A stretch of 64,000 nt of DNA from Microcoleus sp. AS-A8 (GTDB taxonomy: Bacteria > Cyanobacteriota > Cyanobacteriia > Cyanobacteriales > Coleofasciculaceae), in the NCBI GenBank assembly GCA_039962225.1, contig JAMPKV010000004.1, positions 310,001 through 374,000 on the forward strand. Reading direction: 5' to 3'. This document shows, one piece after another, positions 1 to 7,990 of this stretch; position 1 is the first letter of the stretch, and every line of letters starts with the position of its first letter. Made by a program: the position numbers and the translations under genes. The notes under the pieces are model-generated. The model had not been told where the DNA came from. It worked only from the letters and a program-made list of their open reading frames with translations, and searched no databases.

Positions 1-25
1 AATCCCACACCAGCGGCTTGGGTCA

Positions 26-50
26 GTCCACTGCATCAGCGTTGTTATGC
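26..50 (-). other. possible attC-like half site (integron cassette recombination site)
   Basis: Immediately behind the AbiV-like gene, the minus strand reads GCATAAC, then AACGCTGA, then TGCAGTGGAC. This resembles one arm of an integron attC site (core RYYYAAC followed by a TGCAnnGGAC-like L box). GCATAAC departs from the core consensus at one base. The second arm would lie beyond the left edge, so the folded site cannot be tested. No matching core site is visible just upstream of the AbiV start, which weakens the idea. Confidence 0.3.
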
Positions 51-60
51 TGCTCTCTGC

Positions 61-588
61 TCACATCATGTATTGTGAATTACTTTCTCTAAAGGTATCA
101 ACCTCGTCTATAAGTCGGTTCCATGCACTAGCTCCCGTTCCTGTATATGTTCCCTGAATTTCGGCTAATATCTCGCCACCAATACATATGAGAAGAAAAG
201 AATCTTTAGAATCAATCATTTGCTCAGGTACCAAGACTCCTTCTGGGCTTATTTCTGCATACAAGGCTTTATTTCGCAATTTAAATAACTCTTCTTCTCG
301 AAACCACTTTGCAAAACGATTCTCATTTTCTCCATAAATCCGAGTGACACGCGAATTTATTAATAATGTTGTATAAACTGCATAAATGTACTTATTTTGA
401 TGCTTGTAAAAAGCTTTCTTGTCCAATTTTCCTGAAACTTTTTTGTTACCTAAAATAATAACTTTTCCTACTTCTTCAATTAACGAAATAGCGAAAAAAG
501 TGGAAAGGGCATAATCACCTTCTTGGAAAAAACGCTGACTAAGCCTCCAGTATTTTTCAAGATGCTCTCGATGTTGTTCGCCAATCAT
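61..588 (-). CDS. abiV: AbiV family abortive infection protein
   Basis: A 175-residue protein. AbiV proteins act in phage-induced abortive infection; the lactococcal founder binds a phage early protein and blocks phage translation (family knowledge, not shown here). Supporting motifs are the helix with ALSTFFAISLIEEVGK (about residues 27-42), where the IEE.GK signature is typical, a downstream F(Y)KHQNK segment, and LRNKALYAE near residue 107, matching the R..ALY motif of the family. The start is ATG at 588 with no strong Shine-Dalgarno. The gene is visibly AT-rich compared with alr next to it, and no toxin-antitoxin partner or integrase is visible, so it looks like a single acquired defence gene. 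Family call is fairly secure; function is inferred. Confidence 0.75.
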   Translation of the reverse strand: MIGEQHREHLEKYWRLSQRFFQEGDYALSTFFAISLIEEVGKVIILGNKKVSGKLDKKAFYKHQNKYIYAVYTTLLINSRVTRIYGENENRFAKWFREEELFKLRNKALYAEISPEGVLVPEQMIDSKDSFLLICIGGEILAEIQGTYTGTGASAWNRLIDEVDTFRESNSQYMM

Positions 589-958
589 ACTCTAAAAAAC
601 TTTGTATCCAGTACTTAACTTTTACTCAAGTAACAGCATTTCAAAAACCGTTGCCTGAAGCGTGTCTACTCAACGCTTTCGCTGCACCTTGCTCGTCAGG
701 AGATTCCTGCTTTTGATGTCTATCTCAAACAGAAAACAATTTCCAATTTCTCAAAAGCAATTTAATAGTTTATACCAAAATTAAAGATGCTGAATTAGCG
801 CCATAGGATACAGCCCTAATCAAAGCCAGGGGAGTAAGAATCAAAGCCTCTCTCCTTGTAGGAGAGAGGTTTTGAGAGAGGTAAGAGTGTACCTCATCCA
901 ATCGAGAAAGGCGATATTTACGCGCAACCTATAAAGAGATCGCAAACGTCTTGCTTCG
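589..958. other. intergenic region between abiV and alr
   Basis: I see no gene in these 370 bases. The stretch holds fragments rich in short dispersed sequences (GCTTCGCTACGCTAAC type near 955) and one hairpin repeat at 847-869. Short open frames here have no ribosome-binding sites or recognisable product. Confidence 0.5.
847..869. repeat. dispersed hairpin repeat
   Basis: CCTCTCTCC and GGAGAGAGG form a perfect 9-bp inverted repeat with the 5-base loop TTGTA. The same purine/pyrimidine-rich type of hairpin recurs at 23554-23589 and near 63370, so it appears to be a dispersed cyanobacterial repeat and not a gene-specific terminator. Confidence 0.55.
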
Positions 959-2176
959 CTACGCTAACATCCCGTCACTGACTGCCACGCGGGGTAGCCG
1001 ATGCTTAAAACTGCAAAGGATTTCCCAGGAAATGGTTCCTAAAGATTGTGCCCAGTCATCAGCAGATATTTGCAAACCTCCATCCTGCCCAATCAGCGTG
1101 ACCACTTCCCCAGTCTGTATATCGGGAAGGGCACTCACATCCAACATCATCTGATCCATTGTAATCGCGCCAATCTGCCGTACCTGCTGACCCCGAATCA
1201 GGACAGTCATTTTATTCGAGAGGTTACGAGGAACTCCGTCCGCGTAGCCAATACCAACGATCGCAATGCGCGTTTCCTCGTCGGCAATAAATTGATAACC
1301 ATAGCTAACACCTGTGCCAGGGGGAATCGTTTTCACTTGTGTTACTCGCGCTTTCACCTGCATCACTGGGTGGAGATCAACCGCATTTCGCAAGTGTTCA
1401 GCCGGGTAAAGCCCATACAAGGCAAGCCCCGCACGTACCCAATCGTAGTGTATTGATGAGTCTGCTAAGGTGGCAGCGGAGTTCGCTAAGTGTAAACAGG
1501 GTGGCTGAATTCCAGCATTCCGAAGTTGTGCGATCGCATCCTCAAAGCGCTGATGTTGCAGTCTCATAGTCGTGGGATCGGGACTATCAGCAGTAGCCAG
1601 ATGAGAGTAGATACTAGCAATTTTCAGATAAGGTAATCGCTTGACTAGCTGAACAAATTGCGTTGCCTCTTGCCAAGGCATCCCCAACCGTGACATTCCA
1701 GTATCTAGCTTCAGGTGTACGGGTAAGGTTTTTTTCAACCCACTCAGCGTTTCAGAAAACATCCAAGCTTGTTCGGGGGTGCAGATTGTGGGTTCCAATT
1801 GCCAATGTGCGATCGCTTTCACTTGTTCAGGAATATTCATCGCCCCCAAAAGCAAAATTGGTGCTTCAATCCCCGCTTCTCGCAGTTGAATCCCCTCTTG
1901 CAACGTGGCAACACATAGCCCACGCGCACCCGCCTCTAACGCAATTCGAGCAACCATTGTTGCCCCATGCCCATAGGCATCCGCTTTCACCACCGCCATC
2001 AGTTGAGTTGGTGCTGACAACAGCTTTCTCAGTTGCCGCACATTATGGCATAAAGCCCCTTGATCAATCTCTACCCAGGCACGTTGACAAAGGTCGCCAA
2101 ACGCATCAACGGTACGGGGAAATCCCTCTTCCAACTTTCTATGCGTCACCCCAGTCGTCCGCTGTAGCTCTTGCAT
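959..2176 (-). CDS. alr: alanine racemase
   Basis: A 405-residue PLP enzyme that interconverts L- and D-alanine for peptidoglycan synthesis in the cytoplasm. The PLP-binding motif VVKADAYGHG sits at about residues 62-71 with the Schiff-base lysine at 64. The second catalytic tyrosine lies in VSYGYQF near residue 292, and the C-terminal beta domain (GYADGVPR, IGAITMDQMM) is complete. Length is slightly above the usual 360-390 because about 30 residues precede the conserved RAWVEIDQGAL. The ATG at 2176 has a good GAGGAG Shine-Dalgarno about 7 bases upstream, which supports the long start. Single gene, transcribed away from the M48 protease. Confidence 0.95.
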   Translation of the reverse strand: MQELQRTTGVTHRKLEEGFPRTVDAFGDLCQRAWVEIDQGALCHNVRQLRKLLSAPTQLMAVVKADAYGHGATMVARIALEAGARGLCVATLQEGIQLREAGIEAPILLLGAMNIPEQVKAIAHWQLEPTICTPEQAWMFSETLSGLKKTLPVHLKLDTGMSRLGMPWQEATQFVQLVKRLPYLKIASIYSHLATADSPDPTTMRLQHQRFEDAIAQLRNAGIQPPCLHLANSAATLADSSIHYDWVRAGLALYGLYPAEHLRNAVDLHPVMQVKARVTQVKTIPPGTGVSYGYQFIADEETRIAIVGIGYADGVPRNLSNKMTVLIRGQQVRQIGAITMDQMMLDVSALPDIQTGEVVTLIGQDGGLQISADDWAQSLGTISWEILCSFKHRLPRVAVSDGMLA

Positions 2177-2625
2177 AACAACTCACTCCTCACATAAATT
2201 TTTAAATTTTACTTTAGAATTCCTGGAGAACTAAGAAGTTGAGAAAGTTCCCCCTCGCCCAGTCTGAGGAAAGGGGACGGGCAGGTGAGGGCAAGAGATT
2301 GTTAGCAAAAAGCTATCACTATTTACGGGTCACTGTTCAAGCCATTCTTATCACTTGGACTTGGCAACTGGATGAAAAATTCACAGGTGTGAATGGACAA
2401 AATCACAACCGTGAATAGACAAACCTGAGCGGCTAAATCAATAATTAGATTAAAAGTAAAACTGATTAGAAGTTGAGAAGTTATAAAGAACTTTATCGCT
2501 CTCTAAAAAAGCTTTCCTATTGCCTGAAAAATAACCATTCTGCTTGAAGGCAGAAGAAACATTAAGCAATGAACTTGCTTAACACACTCGTATATGTGGT
2601 AAACATCTACCCGGAATGTATAGAA
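2177..2625. other. intergenic region between alr and the M48 protease
   Basis: No gene is supported. It contains the divergent promoter region of alr and the protease gene, a C/G-rich dispersed-repeat remnant at about 2248-2292, and two near-identical 13-mers at 2389-2401 and 2411-2423 whose starts are 22 bases apart, two helical turns. These could be an operator pair, but nothing else supports that. Confidence 0.4.
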
Positions 2626-3468
2626 ATGAACAAACGATACTGGCTAACTCAATTCAAGAAAAATGCTGTTGCGATCGCATCTATCTGTGCGTTGGTATTG
2701 GCTCCAACTGCCACTCCCCCCACCTTCGCCCGTTCGGATGATCCTGCTCCCACTCCCTACGCCCTTGCTGAAACAGAACTTCCCGAAAACTTCTACGTAC
2801 TCTATCGCATCGTGGAACGGATAGCTCGTGCCAACAACCTCGACCAACATCCTTGGCGGGTGGTTATCGACTCCGAATACAACATCAATGCTCATGCCAC
2901 CGATGCCAATTTGATTGTGATCAATCGAGGGCTACTCGACCAGTTGGCAGGGGATAGCTCCGCCGTTGCTTGCGTTGTCAGTCATGAAATGGCGCACCAT
3001 GCTCATCGACACATTGCTATCCGTAGCAGTGAGTACGCCAAGGAGTTAGAGCAACTTGCTCGATTAAACCCCACTAGACGACAGCAACGCATGGCTGATT
3101 TGAATAAGCGCATGGGTCAGTTGAGTCGATTGCAAGAGTTAGACGCCGATGCCTCTGGGTATAAATATGCCGTCCAAGCAGGCTTTGAACCAGAAGGGTG
3201 TTTGCGTAGCCTGGATGTTCTCTCTCGATTACCCGGAAGCGGACACTCCAGTGAAAAACACCCATCTGTGCAAGAGCGACTTACGGCTATCCAATCGCTT
3301 ATCAGGAAACGTCCTCCTGAGCAACTGGCATTGCTGGGTCGTCGGCATCTTCGCACGACTAAGGCTTTGACTTATTACTGGTCGGCAGATGAAAAGTGGT
3401 TACGGATTAATTCTAGGCGTGGTGACTGTTTTAAGTGTGACTTAGACCGCGTCTTAACCAATCGATGA
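2626..3468 (+). CDS. secreted M48 family zinc metalloprotease
   Basis: A 280-residue protein from the preferred start at 2626; the open frame extends to 2569, but starting at 2626 places MNKRYW followed by a hydrophobic segment and ATPPTFA at the N-terminus, a normal signal peptide. The zinc motif HEMAH lies at about residues 120-124, and the third ligand glutamate in ELDADA at about 171, both classical for M48 peptidases of the Loi/BepA-like periplasmic type. After the catalytic domain come the family helix HPSVQERL and a 45-residue tail. Likely acts in periplasmic protein quality control; the substrate is unknown. Monocistronic by spacing. Confidence 0.85.
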   Translation: MNKRYWLTQFKKNAVAIASICALVLAPTATPPTFARSDDPAPTPYALAETELPENFYVLYRIVERIARANNLDQHPWRVVIDSEYNINAHATDANLIVINRGLLDQLAGDSSAVACVVSHEMAHHAHRHIAIRSSEYAKELEQLARLNPTRRQQRMADLNKRMGQLSRLQELDADASGYKYAVQAGFEPEGCLRSLDVLSRLPGSGHSSEKHPSVQERLTAIQSLIRKRPPEQLALLGRRHLRTTKALTYYWSADEKWLRINSRRGDCFKCDLDRVLTNR

Positions 3469-3695
3469 GAAGTCGATGAGTTCTCGAAGAACTCACGCTC
3501 GATCTCACATGCTGCTCAAGCACTCCAATTTCTAGTTGCTCAGAACTATCTAGAGATGGGAATGAGGATTGGTAGTAGTGATAGTAGCAAGGTGATGTTT
3601 TTAGATCCCCTAGACGGATTGCATAAGTAGGAACGCTTTAGAGATAAGTAGGTACAGCCACCTAGAAAAAATTCATTTTTGCAGGAGATTGAATC

Positions 3696-3971
3696 ATGCA
3701 GCTTAGGAAAAAATCTGAGTTCTCTCTAGACTCCTTGCCGAATGACTCTAATTCACCGCCGGATTTTCCTGTCCTTGATTCCCCTTCGACTTCAGAGGAT
3801 AGCAAAAATTTGTTGCCCGATCGCTACAGTTCGCAGCATATAGACCTAAGCCTTCCAAACCTGCCTGGGGATAAAATTCCCAAGCAATACGGTATATCTG
3901 AAGGGGTGCCGATTAGATATCTAGAACAAATAACTTATCCATTTAAAAGGAGCCTTAAAAATGCCAAATGA
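3696..3971 (+). CDS. hypothetical protein upstream of rhodanese
   Basis: A 91-residue protein that I do not recognise. It is rich in Ser, Pro, Asp and Asn in the first 60 residues and probably disordered there, with no signal peptide or membrane segment. A GGAG-like sequence (GCAGGAGA) lies 9-10 bases upstream of the ATG. The last 11 bases overlap the start of the membrane rhodanese gene, and that gene's own Shine-Dalgarno (AAAGGAG at 3947-3953) lies inside this frame, so translation of the two is probably coupled. The overlap is the main reason to accept the gene. The region is AT-rich relative to its surroundings. Confidence 0.55.
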   Translation: MQLRKKSEFSLDSLPNDSNSPPDFPVLDSPSTSEDSKNLLPDRYSSQHIDLSLPNLPGDKIPKQYGISEGVPIRYLEQITYPFKRSLKNAK

Positions 3972-4509
3972 AGTTTCAGAAAAAGGGGTTAATCGTTATT
4001 TATGTCTTTTGATTTTGATTATTTTTATCAGCATTCTCGGTGTTGGAGCTTTAAGTGTAGGAGCATTGGTTAACCATATGGATATCCTAACTTTTATCGC
4101 AAGTTTCAATACTAAACAAATAACAGTTGCCGAATTGCAGCAGGGTAAGGTGAAATCTGTGGTTTTAATTGATGTGCGATCGCCAGAAGAATACGTTGAA
4201 GACCACATCGGTCAGAGTTTGTTTGTCCCCCTAACATATATTGAAGCTGGAGTCGGCGTAAAGCGTATTCGTGATATTGCTCAAGCGAGTACCCAGTCTA
4301 ATCATACTCAGCCAACTATCGTACTTTATTGTACATCCGGTATGCGATCGGTTAAGGCATACCAGAAGTTGGAAAAAACTGGGCTAAATTTGGTTGTCCT
4401 CAAAGGGAGTATCACAGCATGGCGAAAAGCTATACCTGCCCAAAAAGAGGCGGAGATATTATCTCGAATTGACATCATGTATCTGACGCACTCATCCGTC
4501 AGGGAATAA
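3961..4509 (+). CDS. membrane-anchored rhodanese-like protein
   Basis: A 182-residue protein with one N-terminal transmembrane segment (about residues 14-38) followed by a single rhodanese domain (about 55-160). The domain carries VVLIDVRSPEEYVEDHI and an active-site loop with a catalytic cysteine at about residue 124 (CTSGMRS), so it could be an active sulfurtransferase or bind persulfide. A sulfur donor or acceptor cannot be named. It overlaps the preceding 91-residue gene by 11 bases and is followed after 200 bases by a pilin-like gene. The orientation of the anchor was not established. Confidence 0.85.
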   Translation: MPNEVSEKGVNRYLCLLILIIFISILGVGALSVGALVNHMDILTFIASFNTKQITVAELQQGKVKSVVLIDVRSPEEYVEDHIGQSLFVPLTYIEAGVGVKRIRDIAQASTQSNHTQPTIVLYCTSGMRSVKAYQKLEKTGLNLVVLKGSITAWRKAIPAQKEAEILSRIDIMYLTHSSVRE

Positions 4510-4530
4510 ATTCCCAAAGCGAGTAGCTCA

Positions 4531-4549
4531 AGTCCTCGTGCATAGGACT
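4531..4549. repeat. small inverted repeat AGTCCT...AGGACT
   Basis: AGTCCT (4531-4536) and AGGACT (4544-4549) are inverted with a 7-base loop. The arm sequence matches the GAGGACT/AGTCCTC hairpin at 33211-33226, suggesting a shared dispersed repeat family. Confidence 0.5.
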
Positions 4550-4553
4550 AAAA

Positions 4554-4595
4554 GCTTATAGATAAAGTCCATTTAAATGGACTTTATCTATAAGC
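4554..4595. repeat. 42-bp perfect palindrome
   Basis: The sequence from 4554 to 4595 is its own reverse complement over 21 bp per arm with no loop, centred on ATTTAAAT at 4571-4578. It is followed with a 2-base overlap by a second perfect palindrome. No T-tract follows, so a simple intrinsic terminator is not obvious, although either hairpin could stop or stabilise the rhodanese transcript. Confidence 0.85.
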
Positions 4596-4615
4596 CCGGA
4601 AATTAATTTCCGGGC
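4594..4615. repeat. 22-bp perfect palindrome
   Basis: The arms GCCCGGAAATT and AATTTCCGGGC pair perfectly over 11 bp. It abuts the 42-bp palindrome, so the region can form two adjacent cruciforms or hairpins between the rhodanese and pilin genes. Confidence 0.85.
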
Positions 4616-4709
4616 GTGATTGATTCCTCCATGATTAAATGAGGCTCGCTCTCTCGTCAATTAGCAACAGAGCGTTTCAGTCAACTGACATATAGGAAAG
4701 GAGCCGACA

Positions 4710-5306
4710 ATGAAAGTCAAATTCAAAGCTAAGTACCTGCAATATCTCTTAAATAAAAATGAGAATCAAGGATTTAGTTGGGTTGATTTACTTTATGTCA
4801 TTATCATTTTTGGGATTTTAGCAGCCATTGTTTTGCCTGGTATGTTCAGTCAGATTCATAAAGCCAAGGAATCAGAAGCTAGACATAATATTGGTGCAAT
4901 GAACCGAGCACAGCAATCCTACTTTTTAGAGCATCAAAATTTTACTACTGATTTTGCTCAATTGAGACTAGGAATTAAGACAGAGACAACCAATTATAGC
5001 TACCGAATTCAGTTGGTTTCTCAAAACGGCTCCTTTCAACGATTAAATGGCAAATTATTACCTCGTCGTAATTATGTGATGAACATCGCCCAAGCTAAGA
5101 AACCTCAACTCACAAGTTACATCGGAATTGTGGGAACGGTTGTAGGCAACGTACATACTGGTGAATTACTTACCGTAGCAGATAGTTGCGAAAGTGATGA
5201 ACCCACTACCCTACCTCCTCCTCTTGTAGCAACGGAAAATGGGGAATATCTTGGATGTCCTAAAGGTTACCACGGGCCGATTTGTTGGAAAGGTAAAGCG
5301 AAATGA
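4710..5306 (+). CDS. type IV pilin-like protein (G/H family) with divergent cleavage motif
   Basis: A 198-residue prepilin-like protein. It has a 21-residue basic leader ending in glycine, then FSWVDLLYVIIIFGILAAIVLP, the N-terminal hydrophobic helix of type IV pilins. Normal pilins have GF(T/S)LIEL; here residues 3-5 of the predicted mature protein are Trp, Val and Asp, so the conserved Glu5 is Asp. The body has the SEARHNIGAMNRAQQSYFLE stretch typical of cyanobacterial PilA-like G/H proteins and C-terminal cysteines (DSCES, YLGCPKG, ICWKG). A strong GGAAAGGAG lies just upstream of the ATG. Probably a minor pilin or pseudopilin of the motility/uptake pilus. A fragment of a second pilin follows at once. 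Confidence 0.85.
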   Translation: MKVKFKAKYLQYLLNKNENQGFSWVDLLYVIIIFGILAAIVLPGMFSQIHKAKESEARHNIGAMNRAQQSYFLEHQNFTTDFAQLRLGIKTETTNYSYRIQLVSQNGSFQRLNGKLLPRRNYVMNIAQAKKPQLTSYIGIVGTVVGNVHTGELLTVADSCESDEPTTLPPPLVATENGEYLGCPKGYHGPICWKGKAK

Positions 5307-5327
5307 CAAAATGGTTGCAAAGAGGGT

Positions 5328-5520
5328 GTGAAGGAATGCTTCAGCCCTTTCTGTTCGGATGTTAAAGAACCACTTAAAAGCTATGTTGGGGCTGTTTTTG
5401 CTGTACCTGCTACTAATTTAGACCCCAAAGCAAATAAGAAGGAAATATTAACTGTAGCGATCGCATGTGAAGCAATACCCCCTAGTGCAACCCAACCAGC
5501 AGCACTAAAACTTCTGAAGG
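5328..5520 (+). pseudogene. C-terminal remnant of a second pilin-like gene
   Basis: The open frame beginning with GTG at 5328 encodes KSYVGAVFAVPAT and then ILTVAIACEA with a Pro/Ala-rich tail. It aligns in order with TSYIGIVGTVVGN and LLTVADSCES of the pilin just upstream and resembles the C-terminus of cyanobacterial G/H pilins. There is no leader, no N-terminal helix and no clear ribosome-binding site. The frame then runs into the antisense of the alpha/beta hydrolase gene. I read it as the 3' part of a duplicated pilin whose 5' part was deleted. Confidence 0.6.
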
Positions 5521-5547
5521 GTATTCCTACTTTCAGTGACATTCGAC

Positions 5548-6444
5548 TTAAAATAAATAGCGCTGCAATAATCCAATCATCACCTCCGGCTGCTCCAGAT
5601 GCGGCAATACGCCAGTTTCTGGAATCACCTCAAATCCTCGAATCATTTCCGGGTTCAAACCTGCCAAACGCTGCCCCAAATCTTGGCGAGTAAATTGAGC
5701 TTCTTCTCCCCAAAATATGACAGTCGGCACTGTTAGTTGCGGGATATAAAGGGACAAATCAAAGTATAAGTCACCCCTCAAAAAAGCTAACGCAGCGTAT
5801 TCCCCATTGGGTTGCTGGGCAGAGGCTAAATAAGCCTCTACCATTTCCTGGGATACTCGTTCTGGCTTGGCAAACAGAAACTGCACCAGAAAGTTACTCA
5901 CAGCTGCTTCATTCGTCGCCCCCAGACTATAAATCAGGTTGTTTAACAGGGGTATTCTAATTACATTCAGTGGCAATCTACGCCCAGCATCTTGCCCAAA
6001 GTCAGCAAATCCCGATGGACAAACTAGAAACAGCGCCTTGAACAATTCCGGACGTTCAATGGCAAGGCGAATCACCAAAGCACCTGTTAGAGAAGAGGCT
6101 ACAACAGGTACTGGGGAGTCACTCACCTGGGAGAGAAACTCCGCCAGTGTCGTCAAATAGTCACTCACTTGATAATCTCGGATGGGGTGAGCTGATTGCC
6201 CCCAGCCAATTAAATCAGGAGCAATGACCCGGTACGTAGTCGCAAAAGCGGGATACACTTTAGACCACTCGTAAGCGGAAGCCCCACCACCAAAATTATG
6301 CAGGAAAATGAGTGGAGGTAAATTTTTCTCTTCTGGGCTATCTACCTTCCAAGGGGATGCAACGGGAGTATAGTAAACCATTGCACCCAAGGAGGTATCA
6401 ACGACGTTTAGCCCAAATCCAGGGGGTTGAAACTGGAACATCAA
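5548..6444 (-). CDS. alpha/beta fold hydrolase
   Basis: A 298-residue cytoplasmic alpha/beta hydrolase with no signal peptide. The oxyanion region HNFGGGASAYEW is at residues 49-60. The nucleophile elbow reads VVASSLTG with the likely Ser at 118, so the usual GxSxG is A-S-S-L-T, still a small-x-Ser-x-small turn. A candidate acid lies in the FWGEE segment (about 250) and the catalytic His in PHLEQPE (about 283). Substrate unknown; proteins of this type in cyanobacteria are often annotated as pheophytinase-like or haloalkane dehalogenase-like, without proof. Its 3' end overlaps the pilin remnant on the other strand. Confidence 0.85.
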   Translation of the reverse strand: MMFQFQPPGFGLNVVDTSLGAMVYYTPVASPWKVDSPEEKNLPPLIFLHNFGGGASAYEWSKVYPAFATTYRVIAPDLIGWGQSAHPIRDYQVSDYLTTLAEFLSQVSDSPVPVVASSLTGALVIRLAIERPELFKALFLVCPSGFADFGQDAGRRLPLNVIRIPLLNNLIYSLGATNEAAVSNFLVQFLFAKPERVSQEMVEAYLASAQQPNGEYAALAFLRGDLYFDLSLYIPQLTVPTVIFWGEEAQFTRQDLGQRLAGLNPEMIRGFEVIPETGVLPHLEQPEVMIGLLQRYLF

Positions 6445-6534
6445 TATCAGGCTCGAAGCCTCAAGGAGATTTTAAGGGGTCAGTTATTGCTACTTTCCTA
6501 TTACTAGGAAAAAGTCGCTTTCATTACATAGATT

Positions 6535-6849
6535 TTAAGATAGATTACACGATAATCGCTGAAGAATCTTCTGAGGGGTCTGCGAGTTCTGTAGAGATGG
6601 AGCTTGCTTGATTTTGTCGTGATAGAGCGAAATTAAAAAATCAATTTCTTTTCGGGCTATCTTCCGCAAGCGTTGGGGAAGTGTCGGTTCGACAATATCG
6701 TAGGTTTCTATAGCTTCTTCCAGCAAATCGAGAACTTCTTCAGGGATGGCATCCTGATACTGGGATGTCCTTTCCGCTGGTATCTCAGCCAACATCAATC
6801 CCATATCTTGCTCAGCAACAATTTCTAAATCTTTAAAGTCCATATTCAT
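6535..6849 (-). CDS. hypothetical acidic protein
   Basis: I do not recognise this protein. The open frame reaches 6999, but the ATG at 6849 has the only good Shine-Dalgarno (TAAGGA, 4-5 bases upstream) and gives 104 residues. The product is acidic and helical (IPEEVLDLLEEAIETYDIVEP), then basic (LPQRLRKIARKEIDFLISLYHDKIK), with no membrane segment or cysteine motif. The stop lies about 90 bases from the start of the alpha/beta hydrolase gene on the same strand, so co-transcription is possible. Confidence 0.5.
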   Translation of the reverse strand: MNMDFKDLEIVAEQDMGLMLAEIPAERTSQYQDAIPEEVLDLLEEAIETYDIVEPTLPQRLRKIARKEIDFLISLYHDKIKQAPSLQNSQTPQKILQRLSCNLS

Positions 6850-7298
6850 GTTTTCCTTACCCTGATTCAAGACGTTAATTTTCTTTGAAAACCCTTCTGT
6901 TACTACTAGTCTTACTGATGAGCGCGATAAGTGCAATAACTTAGACTGCACGTGAGCGTTTAACTCATTAATAGTTGAGCTAGCCCTGCTATGATTCATT
7001 GATTTTGCTTATCCTAAATCAAGCAAAACAGCAAGAGCTTAATCAATGGCTTGACTTGAAGTAGATGCTTTGTATTAAAAACATAAATATCTTTAATAGG
7101 GATTAAACTCCGCCTAAAGAACTATTTTGAGCCACACGGCTATTATTTGGTTAACATACATAACAGAACAACCCTGTCAGGTGTTAGTTTCAAATCTTTA
7201 TAATCGATTTAGATTTTGAACAAAACCAACAGGATTTTGTGTAGGCGATTGAATTATGATCGCACAACTCTAAGTGTTAACAAGGTGTTAACAAGCTC
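6850..7298. other. intergenic region upstream of the GAF protein
   Basis: With the preferred downstream start for the hypothetical gene, this stretch is mostly non-coding and AT-rich. A direct repeat GTGTTAACAAG / GGTGTTAACAAG sits at about 7272-7294 immediately before the GAF gene start and might be a regulatory site. No RNA gene was recognised. Confidence 0.35.
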
Positions 7299-7832
7299 AT
7301 GAATAACCTAAGTCTACCCGATATCTTAGAACAAATTTTAGCAACCGACCGTGAGCCAGATGCGGTCTTTTCCGCTTTGCTGCCAGCTTTAGGCGAAGTG
7401 TTGCAGTGCCACCGCTGCTTTCTTTACCTACGTAATCCACACACTAAAATAGGTAAAATCGATTATTGTTGGCTTCGCAGCGATCGCTACCCCGATGTCA
7501 CTGACTCAGACTGGAAAGCAGAACCAGAATCGTTGCCCGACGAAGATCCACTGTTTGCTGCCGCCTTACGTACCAAGCCGTCGATTTTTGTGGAAGATGT
7601 CGAGACGGCTAATCCAGAGGTAGTCAACCGAGATTTCGAGCGAAAAAGCTTTGGACACAGAGCCTTAATTCATTCCCACCTGTGCCAGGACAGCCTTTTA
7701 TGGGGAATTTTGCAACCCTGTCTTTTCGAGCAGCCTAGAGTATGGACTGAATTTGATCGCTTCGTGATTACTCAAGTAGAGAAACAGATTACACCCTTTG
7801 CCATCACCTATGTAAAAGCAAATTGTCCTTAA
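7299..7832 (+). CDS. GAF domain protein
   Basis: A 177-residue protein consisting of essentially one GAF domain: an N-terminal helix (LPDILEQILATDREPDAVFSALLPALGEVLQCHRCFLYLRNP), a central strand-helix core and C-terminal FDRFVITQVEKQI. No output domain is attached. It is the type often found as a stand-alone sensor in cyanobacteria. The cysteine in CHRCFLYL and others could bind a ligand or chromophore, but the bilin-binding CH motif context is not clear. The start ATG at 7299 is near an AAGG element. Ligand unknown. Confidence 0.8.
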   Translation: MNNLSLPDILEQILATDREPDAVFSALLPALGEVLQCHRCFLYLRNPHTKIGKIDYCWLRSDRYPDVTDSDWKAEPESLPDEDPLFAAALRTKPSIFVEDVETANPEVVNRDFERKSFGHRALIHSHLCQDSLLWGILQPCLFEQPRVWTEFDRFVITQVEKQITPFAITYVKANCP

Positions 7833-7990
7833 CAGATGAAATCGCATAAATAGGGTAAAGGTTAGCTCATTGAAATAGCCACAAGCATCAACTCAATGAA
7901 TCATGATGCTTTTGGACGTTAACGGTCAAACCCCATCCTACCCACTCACTTCCAATTCGATACACTGAAGAAAACGCTAAAGAGGCGATT

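Noticed and set aside
951-2178. Several plus-strand open frames of 76-171 residues opposite alr
   Set aside because: They are antisense shadows of a complete alanine racemase with Arg/Ser/Pro-rich, non-family products and no ribosome-binding sites.
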